Shown piece after piece: positions 1 to 7,613 of a stretch of 44,727 nt of DNA. The notes beneath the pieces are model-generated. The model saw only the letters and a list, made by a program, of their open reading frames with translations, ran no database searches and was not told where the DNA came from. Both the position numbers and the translations under genes were made by a program. This DNA comes from Sulfitobacter sp. DFL-14 (GTDB taxonomy: Bacteria; Pseudomonadota; Alphaproteobacteria; Rhodobacterales; Rhodobacteraceae), in assembly GCF_003335585.1 (NCBI RefSeq), contig NZ_QBFD01000035.1:1-44727 (forward strand), written 5' to 3'. How positions within the stretch are numbered: position 1 is the first letter of the stretch; every line of letters starts with the position of its first letter.

Positions 1-66
1 GGAATTGAATCAGTAGTTCAGGCCGCAATCAAGGAAGAGTTTTTCAACAAAATAAGCCCAGAGTGA
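1..66 (+). CDS. 3' end of an unidentified gene
   Basis: One frame is open from the left edge to a TGA at 64-66 and gives 21 residues ending in FFNKISPE. The tail is compatible with the end of a real protein, but it is too short to assign a family. The first copy of a dispersed repeat begins directly at the stop codon, a usual position for such elements. It could also be chance open frame. Confidence 0.35.
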   Translation, partial: GIESVVQAAIKEEFFNKISPE

Positions 67-244
67 CGCTAAACGCAAGCCGGGCCAGCGCCTGCCCGGG
101 GTGGGCGATACTGACCTATGTTCATGCCACTTAATTTCTCAATCATGATGAATCCCATCGAGGGTATACCCAGCCTTACCAAATCGCCTACCCGACCGGC
201 GGGCAGGCGATGGCCCGGCGCCTGCGGCTTGTTCCGGGCCTTGG
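66..244 (+). repeat. Dispersed ~178-bp intergenic repeat, copy A
   Basis: This block recurs in inverted orientation at 2943-3121, with both outer parts well conserved and the middle more diverged. Its two ends are imperfect inverted repeats of each other: GCCGGGCCAGCGCCTGCCCG at the left matches the complement of the right end with one mismatch. This is the layout of a small non-autonomous (MITE- or REP-like) element. No open frame is shared between the copies, so it is probably non-coding. A short derivative lies at 951-1010. Confidence 0.75.
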
Positions 245-428
245 GTGCTCATGTTCGATGGCCGCAATGTCCGCATCGCAGACCTTCGCGCGCCTTCCGG
301 GGAAGGTCCGGTGCGCGCCCGCATGGGCAAAATCCACAACCGCCCCGAATGGCCTCTTTCAGTTGCGCGGGGGCGTTGGCTATACCGTAGCTGGCTTCAG
401 CCCGCGTTTGCGATTGGAAAGGCGCCTG

Positions 429-950
429 ATGAACAAACTATCTGCGGCACCCGTGCTCACCACCGAAAGACTGATCTTGCGTGGTCCCGAACGGGAGGAC
501 CTGCCGGCCTTCACCCGGTTCATGACCAGCGCCCCGTCACTGGAAGCGCAGGGAGAGACCGTCACGGCGGAACAGGCCTGGTTCGGGTTTCTGACCGGAA
601 TCGGACATTGGCAATGGCACGGATTCGGCTTCTTTACCGTCGTTGAAAAGCAGACGGGACAGCCTGTCGGGCGCGTGGGTCTGATCAGACATTCCAACTG
701 GCCGGAGGTGGAACTGGCCTGGCACCTCTTTGAGGAGGGCGAGGGGAAAGGCTTTGCCACGGAAGCTGCAACTGCCGTCAGGACATGGGCCGCCGAGGCG
801 CTGGGGTTGGATCGGCTGTACAGCTACATCGACCGGGAGAATCTGCGTTCACAGGCGGTGGCGAAGAGGCTTGGTGCCTGCACGGACGGAACACGGGCAC
901 CGCACGAGCCAGAGGCGGAAGTCTGGGTTCATGCCATGGCGCAGCGTTGA
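429..950 (+). CDS. GNAT family N-acetyltransferase (RimJ/RimL-like)
   Basis: A 173-residue protein with the GNAT fold. It opens with the RimJ-type phrase TTERLILRGPEREDLPAF (about residues 10-27). The acetyl-CoA binding segment is GEGKGFATEA (about 104-113), followed by the family's closing stretch NLRSQAVAKRLGA. Such enzymes transfer acetyl groups from acetyl-CoA to protein N-termini or small amines; the substrate cannot be read from sequence. The frame is open further upstream to 210, but homology-like sequence begins only near 429, and the upstream part is repeat DNA. It stands alone on its strand, bracketed by repeat copies. Confidence 0.85.
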   Translation: MNKLSAAPVLTTERLILRGPEREDLPAFTRFMTSAPSLEAQGETVTAEQAWFGFLTGIGHWQWHGFGFFTVVEKQTGQPVGRVGLIRHSNWPEVELAWHLFEEGEGKGFATEAATAVRTWAAEALGLDRLYSYIDRENLRSQAVAKRLGACTDGTRAPHEPEAEVWVHAMAQR

Positions 951-1010
951 GGCAAGCCGGGCCAGTGCCTTCGGCTTGTTCCGCACCTTGGCATAACTGA
1001 TCGAGGGCAG
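951..1010 (+). repeat. Short derivative of the dispersed repeat, copy C
   Basis: It begins one base after the GNAT stop codon with the same left end as copy A (AAGCCGGGCCAG), then jumps directly to the right-end motif (CGGCTTGTTCCG...CCTTGGCA). The centre is missing, as expected for an internally deleted or minimal form. The bases after CCTTGG continue to resemble the flank of copy B (TGACTGATCG-like), which suggests the full element reaches slightly past CCTTGG. Confidence 0.6.
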
Positions 1011-1069
1011 CTTCCTCCCGCTCCGCGAACCGCAACCCATGTCACCCCCAGCCCGGTCCATGCCGCGCT

Positions 1070-1774
1070 CTAGCCGCGCAGGAAGGCCTCGACCCAGTCT
1101 GTCACGGTCTTTGACGCGGGGCCGGTGCGGTGTTCTTCGAACTGGTTCCCGACCGAGGAACGTTCGAGGTTGAATTCGATCGTATGGGCCCCTGCGCGGC
1201 GGGCCTCGGCGACGAAACCTGCCGCCGGGTAGACATTGCCGGAGGTGCCGATGGCGATGAAGATCTCCGCCTCGCTCAGGTGCTGGAACAGCGCGTCCAT
1301 GTCATAGGGCATTTCCCCGAACCAGACGATGTCGGGCCGCGCGGCGGGCGCACTGCAGGCGGGGCAGGGATCGCCCGGGGCCATCACCATCGGTGCGGGC
1401 CAGCGGTGATCGCAGGCGGCGCAGAGCGCGCTTTTCAGCTCGCCATGCATATGCATCACCCGCTGCGATCCGCCGCGTTCATGCAGGTCGTCGACGTTCT
1501 GGGTGATCACGATCACCTCGCCCTCGTGTTCCGCCTCCAGCCGGGCGAGGGCGCGGTGCGCGGCATTGGGGTCCACCTGCGGCAGCTGCGCGCGGCGGGC
1601 ATTGTAGAAATCGACCACCAGCTTCGGATTGCGGGCAAAACCCTCGGGCGTGGCCACGTCCTCCACCCGGTGCTGCGCCCAGAGACCGTCATCGGCGCGG
1701 AATGTCTCGATCCCGCTTTCGGCGGAAATGCCGGCACCGGTCAGGATCACGATCTTGCTGCGGGAATGGATCAT
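1070..1774 (-). CDS. cobB: NAD-dependent protein deacylase, CobB-type sirtuin
   Basis: A 234-residue sirtuin that removes acyl groups from protein lysines using NAD+. Visible motifs are GAGISAESGI (13-22), TQNVDDLHERGG (91-102), the catalytic His110 in HMHGE, and a zinc site of four cysteines at 118, 121, 137 and 140. The Tyr57/Arg60 pair in FYNARRAQ is the class III signature that, in known CobB/SIRT5 proteins, allows desuccinylation as well as deacetylation. The ATG overlaps the upstream LysR stop codon by 4 bp, so the two are probably one transcript. Length is normal for bacterial CobB. Confidence 0.93.
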   Translation of the reverse strand: MIHSRSKIVILTGAGISAESGIETFRADDGLWAQHRVEDVATPEGFARNPKLVVDFYNARRAQLPQVDPNAAHRALARLEAEHEGEVIVITQNVDDLHERGGSQRVMHMHGELKSALCAACDHRWPAPMVMAPGDPCPACSAPAARPDIVWFGEMPYDMDALFQHLSEAEIFIAIGTSGNVYPAAGFVAEARRAGAHTIEFNLERSSVGNQFEEHRTGPASKTVTDWVEAFLRG

Positions 1775-2745
1775 GGGTTCTGGTCCTCGATCAGGTGGAA
1801 ACTCTCGGCCAGCCAGGGCAGCTGTGCGGTGACCGGGCCGATCATATGGGTCTGCATCAGGCGGCGCATGGTTGCGGATATGTCGCGCGGGACCGGGTCG
1901 GACCAGTCCGCCCCGGCAAAAAGGGTGATCTGCCGCGCGGCATCCGGCAGCGGCAGGGGCATCGGCTGCAGGGCCTCGTGGAAGCGCGCGGCGCGCATAT
2001 AGCCCAGGGGCGTGGTGATCGCCCAGCCAATGCCGCGCGCCACCATGGCCATCAGCGCCAGATGGCTGCCGATCTCGAACCGGGTCGGCAGGGTCAGCCC
2101 CGCCCGCGCGATATGCCCGCCGATCTGCTGCGCAATCAGCTGCTCGACCGCGTAATGCAGCAGCGGCAGCGGCCCGGTGCCCGCCAGCAGGCTGTCGGGC
2201 GTCTGGTCCAGCCCGGCCGGTGCCACGATGATGAAGGGGTCGCGCGCCAGCGGATATTCGGTGACCCCTTCGGGTGGTTCGGCGGGTCTGGCCCCGATGG
2301 CCATGTGCAGCGCCCGCGCCTGCATCGCGGCGGCCAGTTCAAGACTGCCGTCGGTGATCATGCGGAACCGGCAGCCGGTCAGGCTGTCGGCGAGGATGGT
2401 GGCAAGGCGTGGGGTCAGGTCATTGTCGAAATCGTCGATGATGCCCAGACTCAGTTCCTTGAGGTGGGCAAGGTCCATCACCGTGACCTCGCTTTGCGCC
2501 AGCCTGAGTTCCGACAGCGCCACCCCGGCATGGCGCAGAAACAATTCCCCCGCCGGGGTCAGCCGCATGGGGCGGCGCGAATGGTCGATCAGATCGGCCC
2601 CCACCGCCTGTTCCAGATTGCGCATCTGCTGGCTGACCGCAGGCTGGCTGAGCCCGGTCGCCATGGCCGCCTGTGCCACCGACCCGGCCTGCGCCAGCGC
2701 TTCGAAGACTTCGATTCCACGCAGGGTGACGCCCTTTTTCAACAT
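1771..2745 (-). CDS. LysR family transcriptional regulator
   Basis: A LysR-type regulator of 324 residues with an N-terminal winged HTH (GSVAQAAMATGLSQPAVSQQ, recognition helix near residue 35) and a co-inducer binding domain after about residue 80. The chosen ATG has an AAGGGG Shine-Dalgarno sequence about 9 bp upstream; an ATG 36 bp further upstream is possible but lacks one. It is translationally coupled to the sirtuin (4-bp overlap). LysR genes usually regulate a divergent neighbour; here the divergent side holds only repeat DNA and then the hydrolase at 3221. The inducer is unknown. Confidence 0.9.
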   Translation of the reverse strand: MLKKGVTLRGIEVFEALAQAGSVAQAAMATGLSQPAVSQQMRNLEQAVGADLIDHSRRPMRLTPAGELFLRHAGVALSELRLAQSEVTVMDLAHLKELSLGIIDDFDNDLTPRLATILADSLTGCRFRMITDGSLELAAAMQARALHMAIGARPAEPPEGVTEYPLARDPFIIVAPAGLDQTPDSLLAGTGPLPLLHYAVEQLIAQQIGGHIARAGLTLPTRFEIGSHLALMAMVARGIGWAITTPLGYMRAARFHEALQPMPLPLPDAARQITLFAGADWSDPVPRDISATMRRLMQTHMIGPVTAQLPWLAESFHLIEDQNP

Positions 2746-2942
2746 ATGCTTGGCCCCTTGTTTCGTGTTTCTTGAAAGCATCCGCTGCCGGGGTCAAGGT
2801 TTTATGACGTTTTTGCGAAGACCTCATAAGAAAAGCGGAATATAGCGGCATTCGGGCCTGGCGAGAGGCTGGCGCATCGCCGGGCCGTGGCGCAGTATGG
2901 GGCAGTCCGGCGGCCGGGTCCGGTCGCCGTCGATCAGTCATG

Positions 2943-3121
2943 CCAAGGCCCGGAACAAGTCGAAGGCGCCGGGCCATCGCCTGCCCGCCGCTCGGGTAGG
3001 CGATATAGTCAGGCTTGGTGTTCCCTTGATGGGGTTCATCACGGTTGTGAAATAAAGTGGCATGAACCAAGGTCAGTATCGCCCACCCCGGGCAGGCGCT
3101 GGCCCGGCTTGTGCTTTGCGT
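2943..3121 (-). repeat. Dispersed ~178-bp intergenic repeat, copy B (inverted)
   Basis: The reverse complement of copy A, with strong conservation of both ends and short indels between. Conservation runs from CCAAGGCCCGGAACAAG to GGCCCGGCTTG and a few bases beyond. It fills most of the 475-bp gene-free stretch between the LysR start and the hydrolase start. The remaining bases show no gene; the LysR promoter presumably lies near 2746-2900, but no confident hexamers are visible. Confidence 0.75.
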
Positions 3122-3220
3122 CCATGGACCGGCATGTAGTGCAATGCGCTTCGGGGTCCTCCTGCCCCACTTGCAGCTTTTCCGCGCGCGCCCCATGGTG
3201 CGCCCGAGAAGGAGACCGAG

Positions 3221-4096
3221 ATGAAGATTGCCACCGCTGCCTATCCGCTCGATGTGCTGACATCCTGGGCGCAATACGAGGACAAGATTTCGCATTGGGT
3301 GGCAGAGGCCGCCGGGCAGGGGGCCGACCTGCTGGTCTTTCCCGAATATGCCGCGATGGAACTGGCCACCCTGGCGGGCCCGGAGGTGGCGGGCGATCTG
3401 GAGGCATCGCTGTTCGCCGTGTCCGACCGGCTGCCGGAGGCCGATGCCCTGCATGTGAAACTGGCCCGCGCGCATGGGGTTCATATCGTTGCCGCCTCTG
3501 CCCCGGCGGCGACGCGGACCCGGCCGGTCAACCGCGCGCGGCTGATCACGCCCACCGGGCAGATCGGCGTGCAGGACAAGCAGATCATGACCCGTTTCGA
3601 GGGCGAAATCTGGGACGTAATCCCGGGCAACAACCTGCAGGTATTCGACACCGCCCTGGGCAAGATCGGCATATTGATCTGTTATGACAGCGAATTTCCC
3701 CTGCTGGGCCGGGCGCTGACGGAATGTGACATCATCTGCGTGCCCTCGGTCACCGAAACCCTGGCGGGCTATTGGCGGGTGCGGATCGGCGCGATGGCCC
3801 GGGCGCTGGAGAACCAGTGCATCACCGCCATGTCCAGCGTTGTGGGGGAGGCTGACTGGTCAGAGGCGCTGGGCACCAGCTTTGGCGCGGGCGGCATCTT
3901 TGCCCCGCCGGACACCGGATTTCCGCCCACCGGTGTCATTGCCGAGGGCGCGCTGAACGCCCCCGGCTGGACCTGCGCCGAGGTCGACCTGGCCCAGGTT
4001 GCCCATGTCAGGCGCGATGGCGTCGTGCTCAACCGCAGCCATTGGCAGGGGCAATCGGGACGCGACGGTGCGGCGATACCTGTGAGATTGCGTTGA
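3221..4096 (+). CDS. Carbon-nitrogen hydrolase (nitrilase superfamily)
   Basis: A 291-residue amidase/nitrilase-fold hydrolase that cleaves non-peptide C-N bonds through a Glu-Lys-Cys triad. All three are present: Glu42 in VFPEYAAMEL, Lys120 in QDKQIMTRFE and Cys154 in ILICYDSEFP. Length and the lack of a signal peptide fit a soluble single-domain enzyme of the omega-amidase / carbamoyl-hydrolase type. The ATG follows GAAGGAGA at good spacing. It stands alone. The exact substrate cannot be told from sequence; members act on omega-amides, N-carbamoyl amines or aliphatic amides. Confidence 0.88.
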   Translation: MKIATAAYPLDVLTSWAQYEDKISHWVAEAAGQGADLLVFPEYAAMELATLAGPEVAGDLEASLFAVSDRLPEADALHVKLARAHGVHIVAASAPAATRTRPVNRARLITPTGQIGVQDKQIMTRFEGEIWDVIPGNNLQVFDTALGKIGILICYDSEFPLLGRALTECDIICVPSVTETLAGYWRVRIGAMARALENQCITAMSSVVGEADWSEALGTSFGAGGIFAPPDTGFPPTGVIAEGALNAPGWTCAEVDLAQVAHVRRDGVVLNRSHWQGQSGRDGAAIPVRLR

Positions 4097-4175
4097 ATAC
4101 CCCTTGAAAAATGGCCGCAATAGGCTCATTTAGCAGCGTGCCCCGGATTTGGGGCAGGTAAACCAAGGAGAGACC

Positions 4176-4394
4176 ATGGCCAAGGAAGATACGCTCGAAT
4201 TTCCCGGTGTCGTGAAGGAACTCCTGCCTAACGCGACGTTTCGGGTCGAGCTTGAAAATGGCCATGAGATCATCGCGCATACGGCAGGCAAGATGCGCAA
4301 GAACCGCATCCGGGTTCTGGCAGGCGACAAGGTACAGGTCGAGATGACCCCCTATGATCTGACCAAGGGTCGGATTAATTACCGGTTCAAATGA
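4176..4394 (+). CDS. infA: Translation initiation factor IF-1
   Basis: A 72-residue S1/OB-fold protein starting [13 protein letters not shown] and ending [11 protein letters not shown], which is diagnostic for IF-1. It sits in the ribosomal A site during initiation and helps IF-2 and IF-3 select the start codon. The ATG is preceded by AAGGAGAG. The core motif [19 protein letters not shown] is intact. An inverted-repeat element begins 2 bp after the stop, and its first hairpin may serve as the terminator. Confidence 0.98.
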   Translation: MAKEDTLEFPGVVKELLPNATFRVELENGHEIIAHTAGKMRKNRIRVLAGDKVQVEMTPYDLTKGRINYRFK

Positions 4395-4396
4395 CT

Positions 4397-4573
4397 CGTA
4401 GGGTGCGCATTCATTGCGCACCTTCGTCGGGTTCCTTCTTTTCGCAACAGACCTCTGTTCAAAACAGACGTCTTTTCACGAGAGATGTCTTTTCAAAACA
4501 GACGTTTGTTCAAAACAGACGTTTGGCGCTCGGTGCGGGCGCGGGATGGTGCGCAATGAATGCGCACCCTACG
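4397..4573. repeat. 177-bp element with perfect 26-bp inverted ends
   Basis: Positions 4397-4422 and 4548-4573 are exact reverse complements. Each end is itself a hairpin (GGTGCGCA / TGCGCACC arms around a 5-nt loop). Between them TTCAAAACAGACGT occurs three times (4458-4471, 4492-4505, 4509-4522). There is no transposase gene, so this is a non-autonomous, MITE-like element. It was inserted between infA and maf and reaches to within 11 bp of the likely maf start. Confidence 0.85.
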
Positions 4574-4583
4574 GCAGGTGGTT

Positions 4584-5174
4584 TTGGCTGACAGACTGAC
4601 CTTGATACTCGGATCGGGATCGCCCCGGCGGCTGGAGCTTCTGGCCCAGATCGGCGTGGTCCCCGATGACGTGCGCGCCCCCGACATCGACGAAACCCCC
4701 GGGAAGGCCGAACTGCCGCGCCCCTATTGCGCCCGCATGGCGCGGGAAAAGGCCGCGGCGGTGCCTTGCGGGCCGGATGACATCGTGCTGTGCGCCGATA
4801 CCACCGTGGCGCTGGGCCGGCGGATCCTGGGCAAGCCCGGGGATGCGGCCGAAGCCGAAGCCTTTCTGCGGATGATGTCGGGGCGCCGCCACAAGGTGAT
4901 CACCGCCGTCGCCGTGAAAAGGGGCGAACGGCTGTGGCAGCGTGACGTGCAAAGCACCGTGCGCATGAAATCCCTGTCTGACGCAGAAATCGCCAGCTAC
5001 CTTGCCAGCGGTGACTGGCAGGGCAAGGCGGGCGGCTATGGCATCCAGGGGCCTGCCGGCGCCCTGATCCCATGGATCAGCGGCTCCTTTACCGGTATCG
5101 TGGGCCTGCCCCTGGCCGAAACCGCAAACCTGCTGATCGCAGCGGGCTATCCATTGCTGAAAGGGACCTCATGA
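4584..5174 (+). CDS. maf: Maf family nucleotide pyrophosphatase
   Basis: A 196-residue Maf protein. The family hydrolyses nucleoside triphosphates, often dTTP/UTP or modified nucleotides, to monophosphates. Visible are the N-terminal [14 protein letters not shown], the DIDE motif (near residue 33), [10 protein letters not shown] (near 72) and [15 protein letters not shown] (near 149). The best start is TTG at 4584, preceded by AGGTGG; it gives the usual Maf N-terminus. An in-frame ATG at 4560 exists but lies inside the inverted-repeat element, so it is probably acquired sequence. The gene overlaps the RNase E/G start by 4 bp (ATGA). Confidence 0.9.
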   Translation: MADRLTLILGSGSPRRLELLAQIGVVPDDVRAPDIDETPGKAELPRPYCARMAREKAAAVPCGPDDIVLCADTTVALGRRILGKPGDAAEAEAFLRMMSGRRHKVITAVAVKRGERLWQRDVQSTVRMKSLSDAEIASYLASGDWQGKAGGYGIQGPAGALIPWISGSFTGIVGLPLAETANLLIAAGYPLLKGTS

Positions 5175-6190
5175 AGGGCCGCACCATCATTCTGGACCAC
5201 CTGGGCGACCGCGAGGCCGCCGCCCTGATGGTGGACGGCAAGCTGGACGATCTGCTGATCGACAGCGACGCCCCCCGCCCCGGCACCGTCTACCGCGCCA
5301 TTGCGGACCGGCCGGTGAAAGGGCAGGGCGGCATGTTCCTGAAAACTCCCGACGGCTCTGCCTTTCTGCGCCAGATCAAGGGCTTGGCCCCCGGTCAGCC
5401 GATCCTGGTGCAGGTCACCGGCTTTGCCGAGCCGGGCAAGGCGATCCCGGTCACTGCCAAGATCCTGTTCAAGAGCCGCTATGCCATTGTCACGCCGGAG
5501 GCCCCGGGGCTGAACATCTCGCGCAGCATCAAGGACGAGGCGCTGCGCGACCGCCTGCTTGAGGTGGCCCATGACAGCGCCGGGGACAGCGGCTTTGGCC
5601 TGATCCTGCGCTCTTCCTGCGCCACTGCGGATGATGATGATATCGCCGAGGACATCACCGCCATGCTCGACCTTGCCGCGCGCGTGATGGAGGACGGCGG
5701 AACCGGGATGGAGATGCTGAGCGAAGGCGACGGCCCCCATGTGCTGGCCTGGCGCGACTGGACCGCCCCGGCGGAGGTGGTGACGGAGCCGGGCGGTTTC
5801 GAGGACCATGGCGTGATGGATGAGGTCGAGGCCGCGCGCGGCCCGCAGGTGGGTCTGGGCGGTGGCGCCTCGATCTATGTGGAGCCGACCCGCGCGCTGG
5901 TGGCGGTGGATGTGAACACCGGCAGCGACGCCTCGCTTGCCGCCGGGGTCAAGGCCAACATGGCCTGCGCCCGGCTGCTGCCCCGGGCGCTGCGGGTGCG
6001 GGGCCTGGGCGGCCAGATCACCCTGGACCTGGCCCCGATGCCGAAAAAGGACCGCCGCGCCTTTGAATCCGCCCTGCGCGCGGCCTTCCGGGGGGATGAC
6101 GTGGAAACGGCGCTGGTGGGCTGGACACCGCTTGGCCATTTCGAACTGCAGCGCAAGCGCATGCGGGCGGCCCTGTCGGAGGTGCTGTGA
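5171..6190 (+). CDS. Ribonuclease E/G family protein (short form)
   Basis: A 339-residue RNase E/G-type endoribonuclease. The metal-binding aspartates of the catalytic site are visible as Asp247 in VAVDVNTGS and Asp286 in ITLDLAPM, with the expected [19 protein letters not shown] helix between them. It is much shorter than RNase G (about 490 residues) and lacks the C-terminal small domain and any degradosome scaffold, a form commonly found beside maf and yacG in Rhodobacterales. Starts and stops overlap both neighbours, so all three are translationally coupled. A role in RNA processing is inferred from family. Confidence 0.88.
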   Translation: MKGRTIILDHLGDREAAALMVDGKLDDLLIDSDAPRPGTVYRAIADRPVKGQGGMFLKTPDGSAFLRQIKGLAPGQPILVQVTGFAEPGKAIPVTAKILFKSRYAIVTPEAPGLNISRSIKDEALRDRLLEVAHDSAGDSGFGLILRSSCATADDDDIAEDITAMLDLAARVMEDGGTGMEMLSEGDGPHVLAWRDWTAPAEVVTEPGGFEDHGVMDEVEAARGPQVGLGGGASIYVEPTRALVAVDVNTGSDASLAAGVKANMACARLLPRALRVRGLGGQITLDLAPMPKKDRRAFESALRAAFRGDDVETALVGWTPLGHFELQRKRMRAALSEVL

Positions 6191-6381
6191 TGCCCTGTCC
6201 GATGTGCGGCAAGCCCGTGATCAAGGCCTATCGCCCCTTCTGTTCGCGCCGCTGCGCCGACCTGGACCTGGCGAAATGGTTCAACGGCAGCTATGCGGCC
6301 CCCTCCACCGACCCCGAAGACATCGAAGCCGCAATCGAGGCCGCCGAAGCCGCGGTGGACACGCCATCAAAGCCACACTGA
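6190..6381 (+). CDS. yacG: DNA gyrase inhibitor YacG (zinc ribbon)
   Basis: A 63-residue protein with four zinc-ligand cysteines (3, 6, 18 and 22) in CPMCGKPV...[11 protein letters not shown], followed by the typical [10 protein letters not shown]. coli YacG binds GyrB and inhibits gyrase. The ATG shares its A with the TGA of the upstream gene; a GTG three bases earlier is also in frame. The acidic, alanine-rich tail is normal. It is the last gene of the maf operon, directly before tRNA-Phe. Confidence 0.93.
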   Translation: MPCPMCGKPVIKAYRPFCSRRCADLDLAKWFNGSYAAPSTDPEDIEAAIEAAEAAVDTPSKPH

Positions 6382-6472
6382 AAGCCCTTTGGTTTCAGCG
6401 GCAAAAAGAGGCTGGACACCCCGCCCCAGAGGTCCTAGAACCCGCTCACCCGACCACATCGTGGTGACCCGT

Positions 6473-6547
6473 GCCCGGGTAGCTCAGGGGTAGAGCAGTG
6501 GATTGAAAATCCTCGTGTCGGTGGTTCGATTCCGCCCCCGGGCACCA
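6473..6547 (+). tRNA. tRNA-Phe (GAA)
   Basis: A 75-nt sequence folds as a complete tRNA. The acceptor stem is GCCCGGG/CCCGGGC, the D-stem GCTC/GAGC, the anticodon loop TTGAAAA with anticodon GAA, and the T-arm GGTGG-TTCGATT-CCGCC. The 3' CCA is encoded. One T-T mismatch lies in the anticodon stem. The prophage end lies about 520 bp downstream, so the tRNA does not appear to be the attachment site. Confidence 0.97.
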
Positions 6548-7066
6548 TTTTCCAACTTTCGGCACAGAATTCATCTTTCGAACAAATATGTTTTATCTTA
6601 GAAACAATTGCCTTGAAGCAAGAGGATGGTTGTTCCTTTGTGGTCATTGCAGGGTCTGCAGACCGAAACCCTTGGCAACACCTGCCAGGTCCAGCTTGAA
6701 CAACACATAGGAGCCACAACCCGCTCTGCGCTTGTGTAGGGGGGTACTACCTTCTGGACAAAAGCAATGTTCTGGACGGAATCCCTCAAGTCGCTGTGAA
6801 CGCTAAGGAAAAAGCGCGTGACAAAGAGGGTTGCCGAAAAACGGTCGTGGACAAAAGCTAGATGAAATGGCGGGTTATGGGGCGCAAACCGTGCAAGTTG
6901 TGCCGAAAGGCGCGCGGAGAGGCGTCATATGTGTGCATCAGCAGCAAGAGTGCCGACAGGCCAATGAAACAAGGGTAATCGCGCCTCTGCCCTTGATGCA
7001 CGAAGGTGCCGGAGCGGTCAAGATTGGAGCGGAACCGTCACATAAAGGCAAAATAGGTCCGGTTTG
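6548..7066. other. Gene-free stretch between tRNA-Phe and the prophage
   Basis: No recognisable gene is seen. The DNA is more AT-rich just after the tRNA. Short open frames exist (for example 6831-7067 on the plus strand) but have neither a ribosome site nor a recognisable family. A TTCATCTTT at 6567 resembles the prophage end sites but is isolated. The stretch could hold decayed mobile-element sequence; I cannot identify any. Confidence 0.5.
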
Positions 7067-7180
7067 AACATGAACGCGACGTTCATGTTTGGCAGATATC
7101 GTTCATCTTTGGAAAAGGTGTCTATTTTCAAAAGATTGGTAGTAAATCGCGACGATCCTGGGAAATTCTAAGATGAACGT
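7067..7180. repeat. Cluster of transposase-site-like repeats; candidate prophage left end
   Basis: CGTTCAT(C/G)TTTGG occurs at 7080-7092 and 7100-7112. Inverted copies lie at 7067-7076 (AACATGAACG) and 7170-7180 (AAGATGAACGT). The first and second form a perfect 10-bp dyad with a 3-bp spacer. MuA-type sites at Mu ends also carry a TTCA core followed by an A-rich half and occur as several copies near the terminus. If the terminus starts with the usual TG, 7071 is a plausible first base. The right end is outside the window, so target duplication cannot be checked. Confidence 0.55.
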
Positions 7181-7382
7181 TAGCTTTTCTGGATTTTCGT
7201 CCTTTCTAACACCCAAGATACAGCTCGCTGGCTAATATGAAACCCCCTCGAAGTTCCTGACCAAAGGTTCTTCCGATGGTAGGATTGGCCGTCATGACGT
7301 GCCAATCGGCGCGGTCGCACGGGATAATTGGTGCAGCAATGTCTGCTGTATGCTATTTCATAAGAAAAAGGGAGATTGCGAG

Positions 7383-7583
7383 ATGGCAAGGCGACAGGTG
7401 CAGCGGGATAGGTTGCACAGCGGATATTCAGATTTTCTGAATTATGAAGAAGAACAAAGGCTTGCGGTGCTGGATGCCCGCGCGGAGCGGCAAGAAATGA
7501 TCTTGAAGGACACGCGCGCAGAGCGGCGGAAGATCGTCATGCGTGCGATCCGGCGGGCGCGAAGGGCTGACGGAAAGGCATAG
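7383..7583 (+). CDS. Small basic hypothetical protein
   Basis: A 66-residue protein from an ATG preceded by AGGGAGAT. It is very rich in Arg, Lys and Glu, with repeated ALDARAERQE / DTRAERRK pattern and a basic tail (RRARRADGK). This predicts a charged helical protein that may bind nucleic acid. It lies between the putative prophage end and the leftward cargo gene, transcribed in the opposite direction to that gene, with ends 30 bp apart. No family is recognised. It could be phage accessory DNA or chromosomal. Confidence 0.5.
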   Translation: MARRQVQRDRLHSGYSDFLNYEEEQRLAVLDARAERQEMILKDTRAERRKIVMRAIRRARRADGKA

Positions 7584-7613
7584 TAGTTCAAATGGCCCAC
7601 TGCCAAACAAAAA

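Noticed and set aside
1130..2002. 290-codon plus-strand open frame opposite cobB and the LysR gene
   Set aside because: Both genes on the minus strand have complete family motifs; this frame has none.
4458..4522. Three copies of a 14-bp repeat as a CRISPR array
   Set aside because: The copies are too short and irregularly spaced (4-20 bp) and lie within a MITE-like element; no cas gene is present.
6562..6575. TTCATCTTT just after tRNA-Phe as the prophage terminus
   Set aside because: It is a single copy without the CG prefix and lies far from the cluster at 7067-7180; attachment at the tRNA is not expected for a Mu-type transposase.
6435..6719. Minus-strand open frame of 94 codons containing GGGIEPPTRGFSIHC
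   Set aside because: That stretch is the reverse translation of tRNA-Phe, a well-known false protein in databases.
6831..7067. 78-codon plus-strand open frame upstream of the prophage
   Set aside because: No ribosome site, no recognisable family and irregular composition; not listed as a gene.
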